Positions 18,993-26,872 of a stretch of 64,000 nt of DNA are shown piece by piece. Position 1 is the stretch's first letter; each line of letters opens with the position of its first letter. Where the stretch lies: the NCBI GenBank assembly GCA_903847205.1, contig CAINDA010000041.1, forward strand, positions 101,097 through 165,096, in the 5' to 3' direction. This DNA comes from an uncultured Bacteroidota bacterium. Its GTDB lineage: Bacteria > Bacteroidota > Bacteroidia > 2-12-FULL-35-15. Below the pieces are notes generated by a model. That model worked only from the letters and a program-made list of their open reading frames with translations. It did not search any database and was not told the DNA's origin. The translations under genes were made by a program, and so were the position numbers.

Positions 18993-19334
18993 TTATACTG
19001 CAAGTATTTCGGCAGCTTCGGGTACTGTGCTGGTAATATTTAAAATAGTATCTAACTGAGAAATTGAAATTAATTTTTTTACTGTATCCTGCAGCCCTGT
19101 TAATACAAATACCCCCTGACTGTTTTTACACAAGCGGTTAGCTACCAGAATGGCGCTTAAACCGGAGGAATCGCAGTAGCGTGTTTCGGATAAATCAATA
19201 ATAATATTTTTTACCCCGTCGGTATTCAGCACAACCAGCTCAGATTTAAGTGCGGGTGCTAAACTGCTGTCTAACTTTTCGGCATTCAGCCTGATTAAAG
19301 TATAGCTGTCTTTTTTTTCTACTAGAAAACTCAT
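18993..19334 (-). CDS. STAS-domain anti-sigma factor antagonist
   Basis: A single STAS domain of 113 residues. It has LSETRYCDSSGLSAILVANRL, in which Ser56 aligns with the phosphorylated Ser58 of B. subtilis SpoIIAA. Such proteins are switched by a kinase and by SpoIIE/PP2C phosphatases. No partner kinase is adjacent. A SpoIIE-type phosphatase exists elsewhere in the window (55389-56447), and a link between them is possible but only inferred. Monocistronic, with its own terminator. Confidence 0.9.
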   Translation of the reverse strand: MSFLVEKKDSYTLIRLNAEKLDSSLAPALKSELVVLNTDGVKNIIIDLSETRYCDSSGLSAILVANRLCKNSQGVFVLTGLQDTVKKLISISQLDTILNITSTVPEAAEILAV

Positions 19335-19865
19335 TGTGATTTTTTTTGTAAAAGTAGGGAATTTTTATGAACTACCGCGGATTACAGAGAAAAAATTGAA
19401 GCTGAAAGTATAGTTTATTGCTTCAGCAGTTTTTTCATTTACACATGTTCTGATCCAAAGCTATAAATCCATCGCATAGTCCCAAAATATAACCATGTGA
19501 CCCAGCAGCGGGTTCACCCAATTTAATAATACTACCGTCCAGTTCGAAAGCGCGTCTGCGAAATTCCAATGCGCGTCCGTTCAATTCAAAGGGACGATTG
19601 CCCGGCGATAAAAGGCGTGCCTATAATTCAAAAAGGCGGGCGCCCAACGCAATAAGGCGGGTGCTCGGAACAAAAAGGCGGTCATCTTATTCAAAAAGGC
19701 GGACGCCCGGAGCAAAAAGGCGGGCAGCTTATTCAAAAAGGCGAGCGCCGAAAAATAACTTTATTCCTTAATATTTATTGGAGTAATAATTTGTTTTATA
19801 ATTACGCTTGCAGAAATCAAATATAGAATACCTTTCTAAAAGTTTAATGACTTAAAAAAATTATT
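19335..19865. other. Intergenic region dominated by a 21-bp tandem array
   Basis: This 531-nt gap separates the divergent STAS and acetyltransferase genes. A GC-rich tandem array fills 19542-19750. The flanks are AT-rich without open frames. Promoters for both neighbours should lie outside the array, but I see no exact -7 element. Confidence 0.6.
19542..19750. repeat. Tandem array, about 10 units with exact 21-bp period
   Basis: The core (A-rich run then GGCGGGCGCC-like) begins its GGCG or CGCG/GACG block at 19551, 19572, 19593, 19614, 19635, 19656, 19677, 19698, 19719 and 19740, always 21 bp apart. The first three units are more diverged; the last seven read close to TTCAAAAAGGCGGGCGCC. Alternate units share a subtype (TTATTCAAAAAGG versus GAGCAAAAAGG), suggesting 42-bp higher-order duplication. 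The array is far more GC-rich than its surroundings. Confidence 0.85.
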
Positions 19866-20405
19866 ATGAAATACATTTATGACGATAATTTAGAAACGGC
19901 AAGGCTAAGAACCCGCAAAGTGACTAAAAATGACATAAGTATTTGGGCGGATTTTTTTATAGATGAAGAAGCCGTAAAGTTTCTGCCTGTTTTGGAATTT
20001 TGTTCTGCTGAAGATACGGCAGCATATTGGATTGACAAGCAGTTGAATCGTTATGTTGACGAAAGATTCGGACTTCAGGCGCTCATTGAAAAAAGTACAA
20101 ATAACTTTATAGGCCTTTGCGGACTTTTATCACAAGAGATAGATGGGAAAATAGAAATAGAAGTAGGCTATCATATTTTAAAAAAATACTGGGGACAAGG
20201 TTTTGCTCCTGAGGCTTCAAAACTTTTTATTGATTATGCCTTTAAAAACAATCTGCAAGATTCAGTAATATCAATCATTGATAAGAATAATATAAAATCT
20301 CAAAGAGTTGCGGATAAAAACGGTTTGGTGATGGAAAAAGAAATAAAATGGTCAGATAAAGATGTTTATATTTATCGCATTATAAAGCGGGATTGGAAAA
20401 ATTGA
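19866..20405 (+). CDS. GNAT acetyltransferase (RimJ/RimL-like)
   Basis: A 179-residue GNAT enzyme. It opens with LETARLRTRKVTKNDISIWADFF, has IEVGYHILKKYWGQGFAPEASKLFIDYAF as the acetyl-CoA loop (QGFAPEA) and NIKSQRVADKNGLVMEKE as motif B. The acceptor is not predictable. It is the first gene after the 21-bp array and is apparently monocistronic. Confidence 0.88.
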   Translation: MKYIYDDNLETARLRTRKVTKNDISIWADFFIDEEAVKFLPVLEFCSAEDTAAYWIDKQLNRYVDERFGLQALIEKSTNNFIGLCGLLSQEIDGKIEIEVGYHILKKYWGQGFAPEASKLFIDYAFKNNLQDSVISIIDKNNIKSQRVADKNGLVMEKEIKWSDKDVYIYRIIKRDWKN

Positions 20406-20526
20406 AATATATTTTGTTCGTCAAAATACCTGTTTCAGGGCCTTTTTATTGATCTGCCGAAATTAAAATTATCATTTATGAACAAATTTTATTTTTATTA
20501 ATTCATATTCTAATTTGTCCAGGCCA

Positions 20527-21321
20527 TTGAAAAAAATAATATTTCTGTTTTTCGCTCTTACTTTTTTTTCATTTGAGATATACTCACAGCCCGGGCCCAG
20601 TAATATGTATATGACTGTTTATGATAAACAAGGGAAGTTGCTGATACTAAAAAAGGATATTCAGTTGTTTTCTTATTCTCCAAAGAGTGAATACAAAATG
20701 GATGGTTTTCAGGCAGCCTATAATAATACTGCCTGCAAGGGCGATTCGGGACTTATCAGCGCAGCTATCATAATTGAAAGCCCTGAAAATAGTATCAGCA
20801 TCATTCATAAAAATGATACGATGAATATTTTCATAAAAAATTATACTGCCTACGGTTATGAACTATTTATTGACTCTGTGATTTTTTCTAAAGGCTGGTA
20901 TCAATTGAAAAATGAAAATACTGTAAGCTTTGATAACCTTGGGCAATGGGTTATCGATAATAAAATGAATTTAAAATATGATACTTGTTATACTAATTTA
21001 GCAAAAATGTCAGGAAGAAATATTATTCCTGCTGTTCCGGATTTTTCCAAATCATTTAAAAATAAAATCCCTCCTCCTTATGAAAAAAAAGAGGCTGAAT
21101 CACCTTTGATTACTGTTTTAGCAGAAAATATAGAAATCAAAGACAGTTTAGGAATAAAATATTTTAAATATAAATTTCATTACGAAGGAAAAATATATTC
21201 AAATACATCAGTGCTTCCAAAGAACCTTAAAATGGGTTCGTTTTACCAGGTATTTATTTCTTTCGAAAAAAGTGAACCTTTGAAAATACTTGATATCAGG
21301 TCTTATCCGCATGGGTATTAG
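20527..21321 (+). CDS. Unrecognised secreted protein (TTG start)
   Basis: A 264-residue protein with a signal peptide (KKIIFLFFALTFFSFEIYSQ). No in-frame ATG precedes the signal peptide, so the TTG at 20527 is the best start; another TTG at 20515 adds four residues. The mature part has no obvious family motif. It contains SFDNLGQWVIDNKMNLKYD and a Pro-rich linker (IPPPYEKKEA) before a C-terminal beta-rich region. No T9SS tail is present, so it is probably periplasmic. The next gene follows after 23 nt. Confidence 0.7.
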   Translation: MKKIIFLFFALTFFSFEIYSQPGPSNMYMTVYDKQGKLLILKKDIQLFSYSPKSEYKMDGFQAAYNNTACKGDSGLISAAIIIESPENSISIIHKNDTMNIFIKNYTAYGYELFIDSVIFSKGWYQLKNENTVSFDNLGQWVIDNKMNLKYDTCYTNLAKMSGRNIIPAVPDFSKSFKNKIPPPYEKKEAESPLITVLAENIEIKDSLGIKYFKYKFHYEGKIYSNTSVLPKNLKMGSFYQVFISFEKSEPLKILDIRSYPHGY

Positions 21322-21344
21322 AATTTTTTTTAAATAAAAAGTAA

Positions 21345-21734
21345 ATGAACCTACTCGACAACATACCGCTTATTAAAGGGGAAATAGCAGACTATCAGTT
21401 CGACAGCGACGGAATTTTATATTCATTCTCAAAAAGTCCCAAGCGGACAATTAAAAATATTTCAGAAAATATTGCATTAGTAAAACAGGTAACAGGCGGC
21501 AAAAAAGTTCCCTTACTGATTTACCTTTGCAAGTCGCCGGTGCCCGACAAAACCGCACGAAGTTTTTCGACAGAGCAGCTGCCAAATGTTTATACTGCAA
21601 TGGCAATGGTTTCAAAGCCCGGGCTTTCAAAGTTAATAATGAATGTGCTTTTTAAATTTAAGAAACCGCCAATTCCAATGAAATCATTTTCGGATGATAA
21701 GCAGGCGAAGGAATGGCTGAAGCAATACCTTTAA
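21345..21734 (+). CDS. Small STAS/SpoIIAA-like protein of unknown role
   Basis: A 129-residue soluble protein. The pattern of a short beta-strand (LYSFSKSPKRT), a helix (ISENIALVKQVTG), a strand (VPLLIYLC) and a C-terminal DDKQAKEWLKQYL resembles STAS- or SpoIIAA-like domains found as single proteins in Bacteroidota. The match is by fold pattern only and is tentative. It follows the secreted protein by 23 nt and may share its transcript. Confidence 0.6.
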   Translation: MNLLDNIPLIKGEIADYQFDSDGILYSFSKSPKRTIKNISENIALVKQVTGGKKVPLLIYLCKSPVPDKTARSFSTEQLPNVYTAMAMVSKPGLSKLIMNVLFKFKKPPIPMKSFSDDKQAKEWLKQYL

Positions 21735-21874
21735 AATATAAAGGAGTTAGCAAATGAAAATTTTGATGCAGGAAACTAATCTCAATTTTAACTGCATTGC
21801 AGCAGAACTTTATATTTTTACAGCTTTGGGACCACTGACAGCAGGGCTGTTAGGGAAAATAATTCAGACAAGCA

Positions 21875-22519
21875 TCAGGCCTTTTGCAAATTTTCATAAT
21901 ATTTACAAAACTTCTGCAATTGACAAATATCACATTTAGGCGAGCGTGCAATACATATATACCGGCCATGGAGAATTAACCAATGATGAAAAATTGCAAT
22001 TTTTTCTTCGGGAATATTTTTCACCAGCTGTTTTTCTGTTTCTAAAGGTGTTGTTGATTTAGATGTTAAACCTAATCTGGCGGCTACTCTGAAAACATGC
22101 GTATCAACGGCCATTGCAGGCTGTTTAAATACAACGGACGCAATTACATTTGCTGTTTTACGGCCTACACCGGGCAATTTTTGCAGGTCATTTATATCCG
22201 AAGGAATCTCTCCTTTAAAATCACCAGCCAGCATTTTTGCCATCCCGACTAAATGATTTGCTTTATTGTTTGGGTAACTGATGCTTTTGATATATTGAAA
22301 CACTTCAACACTGCTGGCTGCAGCCATTACTTCGGGTGAAGGAAAAGCTTTAAACAAAGCGGGAGTTACCATATTTACACGCTTATCTGTACACTGAGCT
22401 GAAAGTATTACTGCAGTTAACAATTGAAATGGATTTTTATAATGCAGTTCAGTCTCTGCATTCGGCTGGTGTTTGCTGAAGTAAGCTGTTATTTTTTCGT
22501 AACGTTCTTTTTTTGTCAT
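21875..22519 (-). CDS. nth: Endonuclease III
   Basis: DNA glycosylase and AP lyase for oxidised pyrimidines in base excision repair. The 214-residue protein has the helix-hairpin-helix LPGVGRKTAN with catalytic Lys121, the aspartate Asp139 (AVDTHVFRV), and four iron-sulfur cysteines at 189, 196, 199 and 205 (C-x6-C-x2-C-x5-C). The layout matches E. coli Nth almost residue for residue. Single gene. Confidence 0.96.
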   Translation of the reverse strand: MTKKERYEKITAYFSKHQPNAETELHYKNPFQLLTAVILSAQCTDKRVNMVTPALFKAFPSPEVMAAASSVEVFQYIKSISYPNNKANHLVGMAKMLAGDFKGEIPSDINDLQKLPGVGRKTANVIASVVFKQPAMAVDTHVFRVAARLGLTSKSTTPLETEKQLVKNIPEEKIAIFHHWLILHGRYICIARSPKCDICQLQKFCKYYENLQKA

Positions 22520-22615
22520 TTATGAACCAAGGTGATTTTATTTTTTTTCAAAGAACCTTTCTTATGTATCGGTAATACATATTTATTGTTGACCTATTTG
22601 AGAAAAATAATATTA

Positions 22616-24613
22616 TTAGTAATGCAGCAAACCCATCAATAATTTTTCAAATCTGGCTTTCGCTAAAAAATTTATTTCCAAATCTGCATTCATCGGTACA
22701 GGTGTATCTAAGCTCGCACAGCGAACAACGGGTGCATCTAATTTTTCAAAGCAGTGTTCAGAAATTACTGCTGACAGTTCTCCGCCTATTCCGCCAACCA
22801 AGGTGTCCTCATGCAGTATAATGGCTTTACCGGTTTTATTCACAGAGTTGATTACAGCTTCTTTATCATAAGGCAGCAGCGTCCGTAAATCAATTAAATC
22901 AGCTTTTATTTCTGGATGTTTAGCTAATATTTCTATCGCCCAGTGAACACCCAGACCGTATGTTACAATGGTTAAATCATCTCCTTCAAAAATCAATTTT
23001 GCCTTACCAAACGGGATGGTAAAATATTCATCGGGCACATCTTCAGAAATACTGCGGTAAAGTGCTTTATGTTCAAAAAACATAACTGGATTAGGATCTT
23101 CAAAAGCCGTTAGTAATAAACCTTTGGCGTCGCTTGGGAAAGCTGGATAAGCTACTTTCAGACCGGGAGTATGAACAAACCATGCTTCTGTGCTTTGCGA
23201 GTGAAACGGCCCTGCAGCCACACCTGCACCTGTAGGCATGCGCACAACAACTGCGGCATTCTGTCCCCAGCGGTAATGCGACTTAGCAAGGTTGTTGACT
23301 ATCTGATTAAATCCTTCGGTAACAAAATCTGCAAACTGCATTTCTACCATTGCTTTCATCCCATTGATGGATAAACCAAAACCGCTCCCTACAATAGCAG
23401 CCTCGCACAACGGAGTATTCCTGACGCGTTTTTTGCCGAACTCTTCAGCAAAACCTTCTGTAATTTTAAATACACCTCCGTAGTCTGCAATATCCTGCCC
23501 CATCAATATTAAATCGGTGTGTTTCCGCATTGCTAAACGCAGTCCGTCGGAAATAGCATCAATAAAGCGTTTGCTGGTTTTACTGCCATTTGGTTTAATT
23601 TCGTTTAACACGAATGGAGCATACATATCATGCAGCTCCAGCTCTGTATCCGGAGGCGGAAGTGTTTCTGCAGATGCTGTTTCCAAGCCTTTTTCAATTT
23701 CTTCTTTTATTCCGGCACGGAAGTCTTCTATCATTTTTTCAGTTAATACGCCCTCTTCCAAAAGATATTTCTCGAAATTATTTAAAGGATCTTTTTGTCC
23801 CCAGATTTCAAATAATTCTTTTGGGACGTATTTTGTGCCCGATGCTTCCTCATGGCCACGCATCCGAAAAGTCATCAATTCCAATAAAACAGGATGAGGA
23901 TTTTTGCGGATAGATTCAGCCAAACGCTTAACAGTATCATATACTTCCAGCACATTGTTGCCATCCACCTGAACAGCTTCCATTCCGTAACCGATTCCTT
24001 TATCAATAAACTGTTTGCAGCGAAACTGCTCATTGCTGGGTGTTGACAGGCCGTACCCGTTATTCTCTACAGCAAATATAACCGGCAGGTCCCATACTGC
24101 TGCGGTATTTAATGATTCATGAAAATCTCCTTCACTTGCACCTCCGTCGCCGGTAAAAACTAAGGTTGCTTTTTTGTTCTCTTTTAAAATGTTACCCAGT
24201 GCAATGCCGTCGGCAACACCCAGCTGAGGGCCAAGATGAGAGATCATGCCGATAATTTTATACTCTTGCGTGCCAAAATGAAAAGAACGGTCGCGGCCTT
24301 TTGTAAATCCCCCAGGTTTACCCTGAAACTGTGAAAATAACCTGTTCAATGGAATTTCACGTGATGTAAATACTCCAAGATTACGGTGCATAGGTAAAAT
24401 ATATTCATCTTTTTCAAGCGCCATAGCAGCTCCCACAGATCCGGCTTCCTGTCCGATTCCTGAAAACCATTTAGAAATTTTCCCCTGGCGCAGCAGCAGC
24501 AGCATTTTTTCCTCAATCATTCTCGGCTTTAAAACGCCCTTGTATAAAGCAATTAAAGTATCATCTTTATATTTTTTTCTATCGTATCGAATAGGGTCGG
24601 CTGCTGTGATCAT
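22616..24613 (-). CDS. Fused 2-oxoacid dehydrogenase E1 alpha/beta
   Basis: Thiamine-diphosphate E1 component of a 2-oxoacid dehydrogenase complex, 665 residues. The alpha part (about 1-330) has the TPP motif GDGGASEGD (155-163) to NN at 184-185. The beta part (about 345-665) starts with SKRFIDAISDGLRLAM and has GQDIADYGGVFKIT. Such fusions are common in Bacteroidota and are usually annotated as branched-chain 2-oxoacid dehydrogenase; pyruvate cannot be excluded. No E2 or E3 gene is nearby. Branched-chain degradation would supply isobutyryl-CoA, the substrate family of IcmF at 58.2 kb. Confidence 0.92.
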   Translation of the reverse strand: MITAADPIRYDRKKYKDDTLIALYKGVLKPRMIEEKMLLLLRQGKISKWFSGIGQEAGSVGAAMALEKDEYILPMHRNLGVFTSREIPLNRLFSQFQGKPGGFTKGRDRSFHFGTQEYKIIGMISHLGPQLGVADGIALGNILKENKKATLVFTGDGGASEGDFHESLNTAAVWDLPVIFAVENNGYGLSTPSNEQFRCKQFIDKGIGYGMEAVQVDGNNVLEVYDTVKRLAESIRKNPHPVLLELMTFRMRGHEEASGTKYVPKELFEIWGQKDPLNNFEKYLLEEGVLTEKMIEDFRAGIKEEIEKGLETASAETLPPPDTELELHDMYAPFVLNEIKPNGSKTSKRFIDAISDGLRLAMRKHTDLILMGQDIADYGGVFKITEGFAEEFGKKRVRNTPLCEAAIVGSGFGLSINGMKAMVEMQFADFVTEGFNQIVNNLAKSHYRWGQNAAVVVRMPTGAGVAAGPFHSQSTEAWFVHTPGLKVAYPAFPSDAKGLLLTAFEDPNPVMFFEHKALYRSISEDVPDEYFTIPFGKAKLIFEGDDLTIVTYGLGVHWAIEILAKHPEIKADLIDLRTLLPYDKEAVINSVNKTGKAIILHEDTLVGGIGGELSAVISEHCFEKLDAPVVRCASLDTPVPMNADLEINFLAKARFEKLLMGLLHY

Positions 24614-24682
24614 AATTTGTTTGGATTAGTAACAGGGTAAAATTATTAAAAATTAACCAGCTGTTAAGGGAAATATTTTTTG

Positions 24683-24690
24683 TAATTTTG
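24683..24690 (+). promoter_or_regulatory. Promoter -7 element (TAATTTTG)
   Basis: Exact TAnnTTTG match 24 nt before the ATG of the 45-residue membrane protein. It supports that this tiny frame is a real gene. Confidence 0.55.
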
Positions 24691-24714
24691 AAACCCTTAA
24701 AACAGTATTTTAAA

Positions 24715-24852
24715 ATGATACAGCAGCTAATCATAGATATATTATTAATACTTGCCATTGCTTATGTTGGTTTTCGAATGTATAAGGGTATCAAAAAGAA
24801 GCAGGCCTGTGATAAATGTGTGTTGATGGATGCTGCAAAAAAAATTAAATAA
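24715..24852 (+). CDS. Tiny membrane protein, FeoB-associated Cys-rich type
   Basis: A 45-residue protein: a hydrophobic helix (about residues 3-21), a basic patch (YKGIKKKQ) and a CDKC motif at 32-35. This layout matches the small FeoB-associated cysteine-containing membrane proteins, though no feoB is in the window. It has a promoter-like -7 element 24 nt upstream and lies 39 nt before the cyclophilin gene. Confidence in the gene is moderate and in the family lower. Confidence 0.6.
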   Translation: MIQQLIIDILLILAIAYVGFRMYKGIKKKQACDKCVLMDAAKKIK

Positions 24853-24891
24853 GTTAATTAAATTTAAATTTTTAAAAAACAAATTTCAAAC

Positions 24892-25497
24892 ATGAAAAAA
24901 ACACTTTCAATATTTATATTTTTATTAGCTGCATACAGCAGTTTTGCTGTAAAAGAAAAGAAACCGAAATTGGAAAAAGGCTTGTATGCCGAAATAGAAA
25001 CCAACCGCGGGAAAATACTTTTGAAATTGGAATTTGAAAAAACGCCTTTAACAGTAGCAAATTTTGTAGGATTGGCTGAGGGGAAAATTAAAAACACTGC
25101 AAAAGCCGAAGGTGTGCCTTTTTACGACGGATTAAAATTTCACAGGGTAATTGCTAATTTTATGATACAAGGCGGGGACCCGCAGGGTACCGGGCAGGGA
25201 GGCCCAGGTTATGCATTTAAAGATGAGTGTCTGCCGGATTTAACTTTTACGGGACCCGGTATACTGGCAATGGCCAACGCCGGCCCTAAAACCAATGGAA
25301 GCCAGTTTTTTATTACTCACGCAGCCACTGCATGGCTTAATGGAAAACATACCATTTTCGGACATGTAATAACTGGCCAGGATGTTGTAAATGCTACTGT
25401 GCAGGGCGATACTATTGTACATATTAAAATCATCCGTAAAGGAAAGCCTGCCAGAAAATTTAAAGCAGCTAAAAAATTTGCTGAACTGAATGTTTAA
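24892..25497 (+). CDS. Periplasmic cyclophilin-type peptidyl-prolyl isomerase
   Basis: Catalyses cis-trans isomerisation of proline bonds during protein folding. The 201-residue protein has a signal peptide (about 1-20) followed by a full cyclophilin domain: [19 protein letters not shown] with the catalytic Arg, NGSQFFIT and [12 protein letters not shown]. Length fits a single-domain bacterial cyclophilin. Six bases separate it from the next gene, so they form an operon. Confidence 0.93.
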   Translation: MKKTLSIFIFLLAAYSSFAVKEKKPKLEKGLYAEIETNRGKILLKLEFEKTPLTVANFVGLAEGKIKNTAKAEGVPFYDGLKFHRVIANFMIQGGDPQGTGQGGPGYAFKDECLPDLTFTGPGILAMANAGPKTNGSQFFITHAATAWLNGKHTIFGHVITGQDVVNATVQGDTIVHIKIIRKGKPARKFKAAKKFAELNV

Positions 25498-25503
25498 TTA
25501 CAA

Positions 25504-26067
25504 ATGAAAAAAACGATCCTTTTAATTTTTACTGCTTCTTTAGCGGCAATTGCTTTTAAGAAAGATGGAAGTGTTGCAGGCCAGATGTTCCCTTCTATTG
25601 AATGTGAAGATTATAATGGTAAAAAAGTAAATTTACCAATTCAGGAAAAAGATAAATGCACCTTGCTTGGAATTGCATTTAGCAATGATGCAGAAAAGGA
25701 ATTGCAGTTATGGATTAATCCTATTTGCAGCAAATATGCTCCGAAGAAGGATACCAAAAATGCTGACGCTTTTGCAATTGCTCCGACTGATATCAACCTG
25801 TTTTTTATTCCTAAATTTTCGCTCTTAAATCAAGTAATGAGTAAAAAAGCAAAAGAGAAAATAAAAGCTGATACAGATAAAGAATTATATCCCTATCTTT
25901 TATTTTATTCAGGGGATAAACCTCTTAAAAAAGAATTGGATATTGAGAATAAAGACGTTCCTTACATTTTTGTACTTGATAAAACCGGGAAAATACTTTA
26001 TTCAGCATCAGGAAAATACGACAGTAAAAAGCTGGATAAAATCAACGATATTATTGACGAAAATTAA
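25504..26067 (+). CDS. Thioredoxin-fold exported protein without CxxC
   Basis: A 187-residue protein with a short N-terminal hydrophobic segment. The start of the mature part (AGQMFPSIECEDYNGKKVNLP) and the end (VPYIFVLDKTGKILYSASGKYD) are those of redoxin/TlpA-like proteins, but the CxxC active site is missing. It most resembles the ATP10-like, non-catalytic branch of the fold. It is probably cotranscribed with the cyclophilin, fitting a periplasmic folding role. Confidence 0.7.
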   Translation: MKKTILLIFTASLAAIAFKKDGSVAGQMFPSIECEDYNGKKVNLPIQEKDKCTLLGIAFSNDAEKELQLWINPICSKYAPKKDTKNADAFAIAPTDINLFFIPKFSLLNQVMSKKAKEKIKADTDKELYPYLLFYSGDKPLKKELDIENKDVPYIFVLDKTGKILYSASGKYDSKKLDKINDIIDEN

Positions 26068-26124
26068 ACACTTTTTTTAATTCTCTTTCCTTTAAATTCT
26101 TTAAAAATCAAAAATCAAGAACCT

Positions 26125-26217
26125 GAAATTGATTTGAGCTCACATCCAAATGGGATTTATTTTATGAAAGTGCAGGCTGAAGGTAAAGTTTATGACAGAA
26201 AAATAGCTCTTCAATAG
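26125..26217 (+). pseudogene. Remnant of a T9SS type A sorting domain
   Basis: The frame ending in a TAG at 26215 reads EIDLSSHPNGIYFMKVQAEG and then KVYDRKIALQ, which is the last ~30 residues of a Por-secretion-tail domain (compare PGVYMYSLK...KRMVV in this window). No start codon or upstream body exists, and the frame is cut by a stop further upstream at the preceding gene. It is the stump of a deleted secreted-protein gene. Confidence 0.75.
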
Positions 26218-26390
26218 CTTAAACCGATTTTGCCCAGGATACCAGGCTTTTCAAATTCCTCTACCTGACAAAGAAACTTGTTTTCGGGTATTCAATCTTG
26301 TTTTTTGCCGAAACAATCTTCAATCGGTATGATTCATAACTGAAGATTGTTTTAATAATATTGTGTCAGCTTTTTTTTGTTTTGATAACC

Positions 26391-26656
26391 TTCACACAAC
26401 TGTGTAGAAGCAATAACCGCTTAAATATTGGGTCTACACAAGTGTGTAGACGCAATAAAGATTAAATATCGCCTCTACACAAGTGTGTAGACCCAATAAC
26501 TGTTTAAATATTGCCTCTACACAAGTGTGTAGACACGTTCCTAAATAAATATTGCCTCTACACAACTGTGTAGACACGTTCCTATATAAATATAGCCTTC
26601 ACACAAGTGTGTAGACCCAATAAACGCTTAAAAATATTCTCACACAAGTGTGTAGA
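26391..26656. repeat. Seven-copy palindrome array, 41-42 bp period
   Basis: The unit TCTACACA-AG-TGTGTAGA (8-9 nt arms, 2-nt centre) occurs at about 26391, 26433, 26474, 26516, 26557, 26598 and 26639; successive distances are 42, 41, 42, 41, 41, 41. Copies 1 and 5 have AC at the centre in place of AG. Spacers are AT-rich and partly conserved (CCAATAA...TTAAATATTGCC). The array ends 217 nt before the AAA ATPase gene. Conserved, short spacers exclude a CRISPR array. Confidence 0.9.
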
Positions 26657-26872
26657 CCCAATAATTACATAAATATCTCTAAACACATTTGCTATAAGCC
26701 CATTTCTGCGAATGGATTATTAGCAAACAAGTTTCCAAATCCTATTTTTAAGCAGGTATTGTTGCTACATTATTTTAAAATAGAGAAAAATTCTCTGAAA
26801 CTACTTTTATTTAAATAATTTGTTTAGTTTTGAAGAGTAATACTGAGAAATATTCTCAAAAACAACAAAAAT

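Larger units (their letters stand above)
26068..26872. other. 805-nt accessory intergenic region
   Basis: Holds, in order, a remnant of a T9SS sorting tail (26125-26217), AT-rich sequence, the palindrome array (26391-26656) and about 215 nt of leader before the AAA ATPase gene. No complete gene is present. The leader includes short A/T-rich direct repeats but no exact TAnnTTTG. Confidence 0.7.

Noticed and set aside
21754..21939. 61-codon plus-strand frame with a good Shine-Dalgarno-like AAAGGAG
   Set aside because: It overlaps the 3' end of nth on the other strand, and its composition shows no coding pattern or known domain. It could be revisited if conserved.
26391..26656. CRISPR array
   Set aside because: The units are palindromes of 18-20 bp with conserved ~22-bp spacers; spacers are similar to each other, and there is no cas gene.
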